NCBI GenBank assembly: GCA_023374045.1
Contig: CM041776.1
Span: 141,735,296-141,799,295 of the forward strand
Reading direction: 5' to 3'
Source: Limonium bicolor
Lineage: Eukaryota; Streptophyta; Magnoliopsida; Caryophyllales; Plumbaginaceae
DNA length: 64,000 nucleotides
Under the pieces are notes generated by a model. That model ran no database searches, was not told the origin of the DNA, and saw nothing but the letters and a program-made list of their open reading frames with translations. This document shows, in pieces, positions 13,058 to 22,169 of this stretch (its first letter is position 1; each line of letters starts with the position of its first letter). A program made the position numbers and the translations under genes.

Positions 13058-13635
13058 GGATAGGTTTTTGGATAAAATCAGAACCTCACATGCTGAAGAA
13101 CCCTAGAGAGTCAGAAAACACGGCCTCCTCTCTCTCTCTCACGTTTTCCAACACCCGGCCACCCAAATCATACTGAAAGTCCCCCGAAATCACCATCTAA
13201 ACACGTTTTCCAATCCCCAAAGCACCAATAACCATCAAAACCTCACAAAAACACCTCTAAAACGTGAAGAACAGCAAGAACAACCAACAACCAGAAGCTT
13301 GGGTCGAAATCCTCTCGGGTCTGCCATCAACGGAGCACTCGACGAGTCCCGGTGTGAAGAAACGTTGTGAATCCGAAGGTAAAACAGGTAGAAACTCCAC
13401 TTCCCTGATTCACCACGGTACTATCTGTCTTGCCTCAAAATTTGGGCTCAAACTAACCTTCGTAGGCTTCTGTATTGCTGTTTATTTAAGCCTCTGTCAG
13501 ATAACTTGTTTGCTAAGTTTCGTGCTTAATTCGAATTCAAATTGAAAACTTTCAATCACTAACGTCTTGTAAATCTTTCAGGCTACGCACCCATAAAATT
13601 TGAGCCGAAAACACCTTCGGGAACAGCCTCAAAGC

Positions 13636-13905
13636 CGCCGTCCGAGGGCTGTCCGCACCCACGGACGTCGTGTCCGGGGTCCCGGACTCCCTGTCCGTAA
13701 GCCCGGACACCCACGGACGGCGGCGGGATTTTAAAAATTCAAAATTTAGGTTTTTTCTAATGATGTCCGGGCCCACGGACAGCCTGTCCGTGGCCCCGGA
13801 CTTTGCAAATTTTTGTTTTCCTTTAATTTCGACTTTTCTGTATATTTAGGTTAACTGGGGTCCGTGGTCTCGGACTTTTGGTCCGTGGCTACGGACGTAA
13901 GCAAA
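13636..13905 (+). repeat. Cluster of GTCCGTGG / CCACGGAC words
   Basis: At least eight copies of GTCCG-type words in both orientations give many local inverted repeats in GC-rich DNA. The cluster lies downstream of the TATA box, so it would be transcribed. It recurs at 20390-20645 and, diverged, at 34395-34655. Confidence 0.75.
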
Positions 13906-14329
13906 ATTTGACCTAATTCTGCCTCCGAAACCCTAGCTTAGGTAGCTTTTAATTTCACTTTAATTCTCTGTCAAAAAATGTTAAAAACAAAAAAAAACAG
14001 AAGGTCGCGCACTTAGGTTAAAACGACTCGTAATAAGCCGTAAATAAACTAAGTAGAGGAAAAACGACCTAGGAAGGGTAATGAAAGTAATTGAACCCTA
14101 ATTAAGTCGAATATCAAGCCCCCGAACCCGAACTCTCCTTTCCTAATTTGATCTAGGTTAAAATTAGGTGGCGACTCATAATAGGTTCCAGTGAGCTAGC
14201 TTAGGTTGTAATAATTATTGTTATATGACATAGTTGTTAATCTTAGGCTATAAGTGGACCTAAAACCCAATCGGATCCTAATCAGCCTTAATCAACATAG
14301 GATAGGGTTTAAAATCGAGGCTCACAGAC

Positions 14330-14348
14330 TGGCGACTCTGCTGGGGAC
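14330..14348 (+). other. Primer-binding site, tRNA-Arg type
   Basis: TGGCGACTCTGCTGGGGAC starts three bases after the LTR. Its complement resembles the 3' end of plant tRNA-Arg, the primer usual in the Tat/Ogre group. Confidence 0.8.
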
Positions 14349-15160
14349 AAGATTCTTAATATTAACTTGTTTAGTTTTAAGAAAGAGGGCTTAACTTGAA
14401 AATGTTTATTTATGGCTTTTATTACATTGTTTGTTTATCTTTGTGCGCACTTTAATTCCTGCACCTTTGCATCATATGAGAGCGAGGGTCCACGCAAACC
14501 GATTTCACCCCGGGACCCGTTTAAGGGTCCCCTGTCAGGGACTCACACCTTTTAGGTGATGTGAATAAGCGGGGGAAAAGAGGAGGGTGTCGTCTAACCA
14601 CACCCCCTTAATACCTGGGCCTTAGCCCCAAGCGTTTTCCTGGCGGTGCCCTTACCTAGCCCATTGTTTGGTCAGTCAAAGACCCGACCGTAGACGCACA
14701 CCTTTAGGTGATGTGAAAAGAGTGGGGAAGCCCAAAGAGAATAGCGTGCAAGCCCTATTCCTTTGTGGTGACCTGGGCCCATGCCCCAAGCACCTCTCCG
14801 GATCGATCCATACCCAATTTGGTTGAAGCGTCTAGTAAGGACATGTTGAACTTGTGTGGGCCTTGTTTGCTTGTATGATCGGCCCACTGCCAGCCTAGAA
14901 ATTGATAGGAACTCTTCCTATGTCAACTCAGCCCAACCTGGAATTCACGACTTCATTGTTTGCGGCCCTAAGGCCCTGTTTGGTTTGAATAAATGAATTG
15001 TTTGTTTGGGCTCTGGCCCAAAAGTTTAGACCTAGGTGATTTCTCTCTTTCGGCCCAATTTGAATTATCAATTTAGTTCTAGGCCCATGAAAACAAATCC
15101 ACCGAAAGCAGTTCATGAAAATCCATCAGGCCTTTCCGTTTCAGGGTTTATTCTAGTCTA
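14349..15160 (+). other. Non-coding leader of the Tat-like element with a partial duplication
   Basis: Two segments near 14540-14640 and 14697-14795 share ACACCTTT(T)AGGTGATGTGAA followed by a purine-rich stretch and a CCTGGGCC..CCCCAAGC block. I read this as a diverged direct duplication of about 160 bp. No gag domain can be recognised. Confidence 0.5.
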
Positions 15161-15960
15161 GAAAGACTTCCCGCTCGGGCTTTGGCCCAAAATCCTAGGT
15201 ATAAGTACCATCTTTTAGGCCCAATCAGAAGTACTCGGCCCCAAATTCCAATTCACATCTGGGACATGGTTTAGAGATCATTTCGGCCCATGCGCCCTCT
15301 ATCTAGCCCAAACACATTTTGGCCCAGGTGCCAAATTCTTAGAATATTCCAAGTGCCACACTCATAACTCACTTAATCTGGGCCCATAGACCAATTCATA
15401 GTTTTGGCCCACGAACTTTGCTCTGAAACCAAAATTTTGGCCCATAACATTTGAATCCCAGAAAGTTTGTGCAACCCATTCATTCTAGTTTCTGGCCTCA
15501 AGGCCCAACAAGATTATCAAACGAATCTTAGGCTTCAAGGTTTCTCTCGGCCCAGTGGCACATTCACGGTCCATGTGGCTTCCTTCGGCCCGTTTACTCC
15601 ACTTCCAGATTAAGGGTATTCAGGCCCGCACATCCGTTCCAGTCTAGAAGTCCCTCTGGCCCATATTTCTTACTTCAATCTGAAATCGTTCTGGCCCAAG
15701 TGCCACAATCCCAAATCATTCCGGCTCAAGTGCCATTTTCCTAAACACATTCAGGCCCAAGCGCCACATCCTCAAACACTTTCTGGCCCAAGTGCCACAT
15801 ATTCTAAACATTCCGGCCCTAGTGCCACAGTCTCACAACATGTTCTGGCCCCAGTGCCGCATCCTCACTCCGTCCCGAGTGCCAACCCGCTTATGAATCA
15901 TTCTGGCATGTGTGCCTCACTTTCAATTCATCCAGGCCTGAGTGCCTATCCACATCCACT
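15160..15960 (+). repeat. Interspersed GGCCCAAGTGCCAC repeat field
   Basis: Words of the form TTCTGGCCCAAGTGCCACAT recur with changes every 30-50 bp, most regularly from about 15690 to 15945. Left of that only the GGCCCA part is kept. The pattern is that of an old, degenerate minisatellite. It does not encode a continuous frame. Confidence 0.7.
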
Positions 15961-17330
15961 ACCTTGATCACATACATCCCATGTGTCTCGCCACACTCCC
16001 TTCTCCACATGAAACTCATTCTTGCGCAGGGAATATCTCACCACCTTGTCGGCTTCCACCACTTGTCACCTCTCAATAGAAAGTTTCACCGTACACTGAA
16101 AGAATCCCACTACCATGTTTTACTTTCATCACTACATCACTCCACCACCAAACAGCAAGACTTCATCACCACGTACCACCACACATACAGCCACCTCCAA
16201 CGGATAACTTGGGTATTCAAAAGGCTTGTCAAAAAACCCCACAACAATACTGGGGGCAATCTGAGTTAAGGAATGATAATGTCTATTTCATTTGTTTAAA
16301 TGTGCAAACAAGTCTCTGAGTGAACGTTTCGCGAGAGTGCCTTGAGCGGTAAAACCAAGAGTGAAAGAGCGTGTCATTTTTACACGACTCCAGAGAGGTC
16401 ACATTCAAAGGTAAGGCAAATGGCATGACTCCGATCGAAGGAGATAATTTGTAAATTTACGCTTAAACCTGCGAAAAGTAACAAAGAACGGATACACAAC
16501 TATCAGGAATGACGAAGCACCTAGGTACAGCACCACATAGCCAAAAGCTTGTGAACCCTGACGTTAAACCCTAGGCACCCCCGCTGAGCCTTTCATATAT
16601 CCCCTTTTGATATTATGAACTCCACAAAGTAACCCGGCCAATGATGAATGTTCGACCCGGTGACCAAAGGAAGCGAGGAGCCCGACTCTCAGATAATATT
16701 CTCATCAGTCCAGAGAAGCAATGCCGCTATCAGCATGACAAAGCGATCCGCAAATGGTCCTAGAGTGACACAGGATCCAAAGAGCTCACATCAAAACAGC
16801 TCTCGAAGCCCAAAACCGGGAAACACAAGAACCCCGAAGGCAAAGTCAAGAAAGGATAAAGAAAAAAGGCAAACCCGAAGTGCCTCGAAGAAATCCAAAT
16901 GGCAAAGAGAGAAATGGTGTAAAGGACAACTTCAAAGTCCAAGTCCAGAAGCTCAAAAACAACGACAACACAAGCAGCTAGACGACTTCAAGACAAAGAA
17001 GATGAATCCGAGAGAAGACACAAAGTGCAGCTTTGGTCACCCCTTTAAACTCCACATACCTCAAACATCCCTCCATGGTCCCATTGTCTTGCATCACACC
17101 CCATGGCCACGTTATAAGCCTCAAAGACTTCCGACTTGGTGGTTGTGTATCCAATCACGTGAAAGTAACAGATTGAATGCGTAAATTCATCAAATATCAA
17201 ATTCAATGGTCTAGAAGTTGTGACCGTAAGTGAGAAACGAGTGTAAACACCAACATCGAGTGTAGGTTAGGAAGCACCAAATCAGAGCATAAGCCTTGAC
17301 CCTGTGAGGACGAGACTCATTCGCACGTTT
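15961..17330 (+). other. Non-coding middle of the Tat-like element with one unrecognised open frame
   Basis: An open frame of 178 codons (16648-17184) is rich in Lys, Ser, Gln and Arg (central part about residues 45-110). It has no zinc knuckle, protease or RT motif. A disordered remnant of a gag tail is possible but unsupported. A G-run cassette with the core ACTGGGGGCAATC stands at about 16250-16262 without a hairpin after it. Nothing else is recognised here. Confidence 0.4.
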
Positions 17331-17337
17331 GATCAAA

Positions 17338-17441
17338 GAAAATACTGGGGGCAATTGATCGTTCCGATCAATTGCCATGAACTCTAGCTCAGATTGTCCT
17401 AAGGAAAATACTGGGGGCAATTGTTGGTTCCAACAATTGCC
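17338..17441 (+). repeat. Twin G-run plus perfect-hairpin cassettes
   Basis: Two neighbouring units start GAAAATACTGGGGGCAATTG. In each, a perfect 12-bp hairpin begins at the G-run. The first has arms 17350-17361 and 17365-17376 (loop TTC). The second has arms 17416-17427 and 17430-17441 (loop TT). The arm tips differ (GATCG/CGATC versus TTGG/CCAA), yet each pairs fully. The G-run resembles the element's own purine tract at 19277-19287. Confidence 0.85.
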
Positions 17442-17479
17442 ATGACAACACCAATTGAAACCTAAAGCTTGAGCACCAC

Positions 17480-17660
17480 CATCCCACCACAGGCATAAGC
17501 CCTTACCTCCACACCTCCACTACACAAGCCCACAAAAGCCTTTTCCTGCACATCAAACACCACAAGCCCACATAAGCCTTTACTTTCACACCATACACCA
17601 CACAAGCCCAAACCACTACACAGGCCCACATAAGCCCTTACCTTTACATCATACACTATA
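17480..17660 (+). repeat. Degenerate tandem repeat, CACAAGCCCACATAAGCC
   Basis: About four units of roughly 45 bp share CACAAGCCCA(C)ATAAGCC followed by TTACCTTYACA. It is non-coding and appears only in this element in the window. Confidence 0.65.
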
Positions 17661-17929
17661 CCCCACCGATGGCATGTTCATCTCCTAGGAGATAAATTAC
17701 AAGTCCGAAATCTATGGTCAGGAAATGATAATTTCACTTTCCTTTTCAGTAAACAGAATTTTCTTCAAACACTGCCACGTTTGGCACCTTTTCCAACAAA
17801 TTCATGTTTTGGACGAGTATCTTTCATATATTTTGATTGTATACATCTTATCATCATTGCCATGTTTGGCACTCCAGTAATCAGTTCTCATCATTTGCAC
17901 GAGACCATTATCTTCCTAACTCATTTTTA

Positions 17930-18420
17930 GTTCGAGACCCAAAGCGGTGCGAGGCCCTGCAGCTTCCTCATTCAGTACGAGACCTAGCATCTTCATTCAG
18001 TGCAAGACCCATCTTTTCCTTCAGTGCGAGACCTACCATCTTCATCAGTACGAGACCCATCATTTTCAAGACTTTAGTACAAGACATCTTCATTCAGTGC
18101 GCGACCCAGAATCAGTGCGGAATCCAGCTTTTTCTTCATCCATTTAGTACGAGACTTCAGTGCGAGACCAAGCATCTTCATCAGTGCGAGACCATCAATT
18201 TCGTTAGTGCGAGACCATCATCTTCATCAGTGCGAGACCATCATTTCTCAGTGCGAGACCCATCTTCATCAGTGCGAGACCATCATCTTCATCAGTGCGA
18301 GACCACATCTTCATCAGTGCGAGACCTATCATCTTCATCAGTGCGAGACCTATCGTCATCATCCAGTGCGAGACCAGTACGAGACCTAGTATCATCTTCA
18401 GTGCGAGACAAGTACGAGAC
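17930..18420 (+). repeat. Minisatellite with core GTGCGAGACC (about 20 copies)
   Basis: The core GTRCGAGACC recurs about twenty times with spacers of roughly 10-30 bp, most often ATCATCTTCATCA. It is most regular between 18180 and 18350, where the period is near 23 bp. The 219-codon frame across it (17837-18496) is a by-product of the repeat. Confidence 0.85.
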
Positions 18421-18438
18421 AGAGCGTGATCTAAGTTG

Positions 18439-18580
18439 GCGGGGCAGAGGCAATAAGTCCCCATCTTCATGTCAACTTCTTGGGAGAAACAACTAGTGGG
18501 CAGTGGCAATAAGTCCCCTTGGTAATCTAGAAGTTATCCCAGCACCCCAGTTGGTGGGCAGAGGCAATAAGTCCCCATAG
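18439..18580 (+). repeat. Three copies of GGGCAGAGGCAATAAGTCCCC
   Basis: Copies of the near 21-bp core lie at about 18442, 18498 and 18556, spaced 56-58 bp. The flanks are partly alike (AGTTGGTGGGCAG). It sits between the minisatellite and the ATC microsatellite. Confidence 0.7.
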
Positions 18581-18630
18581 TATACCAACCAGGAGCATTG
18601 GAACGGGTTTCGGTCCCCCAGAAGCATCCG

Positions 18631-18740
18631 AGCATCATCAGCATCATCAGCATCATCATCATCATCATCAGCATCATCAGCATCATCAACACCATCGGCA
18701 TTATCATCAGCATCAGCATCATTTGCATCATTAGCATTTC
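18631..18740 (+). repeat. ATC/CAT microsatellite
   Basis: An interrupted (CAT)n tract with GCATCATCA variants. Open frames here are mono-amino-acid runs and are not genes. Confidence 0.9.
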
Positions 18741-18775
18741 AGCATTCTTGCATTTGCATCCAGTTTCCACATTTC

Positions 18776-19185
18776 AGGTAGTCAACGCCTTAGAATAGCT
18801 TGACATCATTATCATCATTTCAGGTAGTCAACGCCTTAGAATAGCTTGACATCATTTTCATCACCTTAGGTGGTCAGCGCCTTAGAATAGCTCGACAACA
18901 TATCATCATTTCAGGTAGTCAACGCCTTAGAATAGCTTGACATCATTTTCATCACCTTAGGTAGTCAGCGCCTTAGAATAGCTCGACAGCATATCATCAT
19001 TTTAGGTAGTCAACGCCTTAGAATAGCTTGACATTGTATCATCCTTATAGGTAGTCGGCACCTTAGAATAGTCTGACATTACCTCATTATTACCTCTAGG
19101 TAGTCAGCGCCTTAGAAAAGCTCGACAATGCTTTGTAGCTTAGGAAGTCAGCGCCTCCGAATTGCTGGGCATCGTTAACCCTTTC
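18776..19185 (+). repeat. 46-bp tandem repeat, nine copies
   Basis: Units beginning AGGTAGTCAACGCCTTAGAA start at 18776, 18822, 18868, 18913, 18959, 19004, 19049, 19098 and 19142, steps of 44-49 bp. Copies alternate partly between AACGCC..AGCTTGACA and AGCGCC..AGCTCGACA, suggesting growth by a two-unit block. The array lies about 100 bp before the 3' LTR, where Tat-group elements are known to carry hypervariable tandem repeats. Confidence 0.9.
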
Positions 19186-19276
19186 ACACAACGTGGAGGA
19201 TTCTGTGGAGTCCAAAATTTTGGGGCACCACTCAAGCATCAACCAGACTTTTCACATTCGTTACAAAGTCCAGTTG

Positions 19277-19289
19277 ACGGGGGGCAATC
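19277..19289 (+). other. Polypurine tract of the Tat-like element
   Basis: ACGGGGGGCAATC directly precedes the 3' LTR, where plus-strand DNA synthesis would start. Its GGGGCAATC core is shared with the internal cassettes at about 16250 and 17338-17441. Confidence 0.75.
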
Positions 19290-21070
19290 TGTTATACCAA
19301 AATTTTGACCCCCTGGTTAAGGTCTACGAGGTTGTGAGAGCCATCTCCATCAAACAATAAGAGACTCGCTCCGGCCCGATCGGCGTGTTCCAGGGCCAGA
19401 GGAGCAGTTTTGTCGTTGTCAGGGGCGTTTTCGTAATTTTTAAGGCTTCTGAGTTCTCCTATAGGCTTTCTCTCTCCTCCAAAGGGTGCCCAAATCAGCT
19501 CGAAATGCTTTGATATTTTAACCCATGATAGAGGATGACATTTTAAGCATAATGGCGTTGGAATTTTGATTTTTCGAATTTCCAATAATTTTCTAGCAAT
19601 TTCTGATTGAATCTGACGAGAAATTCAATTTAAAAATGCTCCAGCATTTAAAAAATTCGTTTCCACCTCAGAAAATTCATAATATCCATTCTTGACATGT
19701 GGTTAAAATTTCATAGCAAAATTCCTTTGGGAGGTTACTCAGTTAAAATATCGAAAAATCTTGCTTTTACTAGATTCTCTTTATCTTTAAGGAAGTCTAT
19801 ATAAGGGGATAGGTTTTTGGATAAAATCAGAACCTCACATGCTGAAGAACCCTAGAGAGTCAGAAAACACGGCCTCCTCTCTCTCTCTCACGTTTTCCAA
19901 CACCCGGCCACCCAAATCATACTGAAAGTCCCCCGAAATCACCATCTAAACACGTTTTCCAATCCCCAAAGCACCAATAACCATCAAAACCTCACAAAAA
20001 CACCTCTAAAACGTGAAGAACAGCAAGAACAACCAACAACCAGAAGCTTGGGTCGAAATCCTCTCGGGTCTGCCATCAACGGAGCACTCGACGAGTCCCG
20101 GTGTGAAGAAACGTTGTGAATCCGAAGGTAAAACAGGTAGAAACTCCACTTCCCTGATTCACCACGGTACTATCTGTCTTGCCTCAAAATTTGGGCTCAA
20201 ACTAACCTTCGTAGGCTTCTGTATTGCTGTTTATTTAAGCCTCTGTCAGATAACTTGTTTGCTAAGTTTCGTGCTTAATTCGAATTCAAATTGAAAACTT
20301 TCAATCACTAACGTCTTGTAAATCTTTCAGGCTACGCACCCATAAAATTTGAGCCGAAAACACCTTCGGGAACAGCCTCAAAGCCGCCGTCCAGGGCTGT
20401 CCGCACCCACGGACGTCGTGTCCGGGGTCCCGGACTCCCTGTCCGTAAGCCCGGACACCCACGGACGGCGGCGGGATTTTAAAAATTCAAAATTTAGGTT
20501 TTTCTAATGATGTCCGGGCCCACGGACAGCCTGTCCGTGGCCCCGGACTTTGCAAATTTTTGTTTTCCTTTAATTTCGACTTTTCTGTATATTTAGGTTA
20601 ACTGGGGTCCGTGGTCTCGGACTTTTGGTCCGTGGCTACGGACGTAAGCAAAATTTGACCTAATTCTGCCTCCGAAACCCTAGCTTAGGTAGCTTTTAAT
20701 TTCACTTTAATTCTGTCAAAAAATGTTAAAAACAAAAAAAAACAGAAGGTCGCGCACTTAGGTTAAAACGACTCGTAATAAGCCGTAAATAACTAAGTAG
20801 AGGAAAAACGACCTAGGAAGGGTAATGAAAGTAATTGAACCCTAATTAAGTCGAATATCAAGCCCCCGAACCCGAACTCTCCTTTCCTAATTTGATCTAG
20901 GTTAAAATTAGGTGGCGACTCATAATAGGTTCCAGTGAGCTAGCTTAGGTTGTAATAATTATTGTTATATACATAGTTGTTAATCTTAGGCTATAAGTGG
21001 ACCTAAAACCCAATCGGATCCTAATCAGCCTTAATCAACATAGGATAGGGTTTAAAATCGAGGCCTCAAA
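19290..21070 (+). repeat. 3' LTR of the Tat-like element
   Basis: 1781 bp, differing from the 5' LTR by scattered changes and small indels, such as a 4-base CGCT insertion near 19370. The end reads CTCAAA instead of CTCACA. The TATA box is at 19797-19806. The insertion looks recent by eye, but no date is given because no full alignment was made. Confidence 0.92.
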
Positions 21071-22150
21071 ACCGTACCTACACGAAGGCTCTATGTCCTA
21101 ACCTTCCACAATTAAACACTTCACCAACCTTCCTCACAATCTTCACCTGGATGGTTCTTTTCACATATCTTGCAGTAAAAGTGTCTAGTTCCTTTATCAT
21201 TGAATCGCCGTCCAGAGTAATTGGGTCCGGCTCCCCCACTTGGTTCAGCTTCTATTTTAGCCCTCTTATCAAAGCTCTCAGCCTTACGAGACTCCATTCT
21301 CCTTTTCCGCCCCGTTTGTACTTCCTTCCTTCTCTGTTGTACCCTATAAGATTAGCAGCTTTATCGTACGCCTTGTAAAGTAGTTATAGGTATCACACTT
21401 AGAGCTTCTTGTAAATCCCAATTTAACCCTTCCAAGAAACGTTGAACCTTAGCAGTCTCATCAGGTACCACATGTGGAGCAAATCTAGCAAGCTCTACAA
21501 ACTTAGCATGATAAGTTTTAACATCATCTGTCTGCTGCCTCAATCCAGTAAATTCCTGATATTTTTGCAACCTACATGCTCCGGATAAAATCTTTTCCTC
21601 ATCGCATCTTTCAATATATTCCACCCAAAACCCGGATTTCCTTTGAGTCTCTCCTCCTCCGCAGTCCACCACAAATCAGCCTCACCTTTAAAATAAAATA
21701 CAGCCCCACTTACCTTCTTTTCTTCAGGGCAATCAATAATATCAAATATTTTGTCAAACTCTCTTATCCACTCTCCCAGAATCACAGGATCCTCTTCTCC
21801 CGAAATAAGTACTGGGTTTCATAGCTGCTATCCTCCGGGAGAAATCCTTGGGTATTTCAGCTATAGCCTCGTGCTGCTCCAAGATTCTTCCCATACTCAG
21901 TGTCAACTCCCTCAGTTCATCCATCTGTCCTCTCCCCTCTCCATTACTCCGTCCACTCCCCTCTCCATTATTCTACACACAGATATGTTAGTTGCAATAT
22001 AAATAGTAAACTATAATCAATCAAGCACACAACACACAAATATCACAGCAAACATATTTTCAGAACCACATGGTTCTGCCTATTCTCCTAAACCTAAGCC
22101 TGGGTCACCTTGCTTCCTAGTCAAACTCAAATTTTCCCCTCCAGCTAACC
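21071..22150 (-). pseudogene. gag: gag of the gag-only element, frameshifted
   Basis: The structural capsid protein of the minus-strand element, read right to left. Two overlapping frames (21785-21540 and 21672-21361) together cover a retrotransposon-gag domain: WIREFDKIFD, then a FKGEADLWW core, then RFLEGLNWDLQ. They are joined by a frameshift near 21590. Further on, at about 21175-21125, a first zinc knuckle reads CKICEKNHPGEDC (CX2CX3HX4C). A second, near 21105, survives only as FNCGRLGHRAF with its outer cysteines lost. It runs into the insertion point of the Tat-like element. It resembles the gag at 35100-36270 in both domain and knuckle spacing. It is dead as it stands. Family identity is firm; the exact ends are not. 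Confidence 0.85.
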
Positions 22151-22152
22151 TA

Positions 22153-22166
22153 TGGCTCTGATACCA
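22153..22166 (-). other. Primer-binding site, tRNA-iMet type
   Basis: On the minus strand TGGTATCAGAGCCA lies three bases after the LTR terminus (...CGTTACA). It confirms the minus orientation of the 9228-24946 element. Confidence 0.93.
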
Positions 22167-22169
22167 CTC

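Larger units (their letters stand above)
12544..14326 (+). repeat. 5' LTR of the Tat-like element
   Basis: 1783 bp, starting TGTTATACCC and ending GGCTCACA. It is nearly identical to 19290-21070 and related to the solo LTR at 33026-35082. It carries a TATA box at 13048 and a cluster of GTCCGTGG/CCACGGAC words at 13636-13905. A 93-codon open frame at 13264-13545, repeated at 20013-20294, has no known domain and lies wholly inside the LTR. Confidence 0.93.
12544..21070 (+). mobile_element. Tat-like non-coding LTR element (LARD) with tandem-repeat arrays
   Basis: LTRs 12544-14326 and 19290-21070 flank 5 kb of internal DNA without gag or pol. The primer site after the first LTR fits tRNA-Arg, the type used by Tat/Ogre elements, and GGGGGGCAATC precedes the second LTR. 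The flanks CCCGT (12539-12543) and ACCGT (21071-21075) are an imperfect duplication. It inserted into the gag of the surrounding minus-strand element. The internal region is mostly tandem and interspersed short repeats. Confidence 0.88.

Noticed and set aside
13264..13545. 93-codon frame repeated at 20013-20294, possible conserved protein
   Set aside because: It is conserved only because it sits in paired LTRs; no known motif and not kept in the solo LTR.
16648..17184. 178-codon open frame as a gag or host gene
   Set aside because: Lys/Ser/Gln-rich low complexity without zinc knuckle or gag core; kept only as an unrecognised frame within the Tat-like element.
17930..18420. Regularly spaced repeats that could suggest a CRISPR array
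   Set aside because: Core units are only about 10 bp, spacers are themselves repetitive (ATCATCTTCATCA), spacing is irregular, and the setting is a plant retrotransposon. It is a minisatellite.
17837..18496. 219-codon open frame as a gene
   Set aside because: It runs through the minisatellite and its amino acids follow the repeat. No domain, no promoter of its own.
18534..18798. Met/Leu- or Ile/Ser-rich frames near 18600-18750
   Set aside because: Translations of the CAT/ATG microsatellite.
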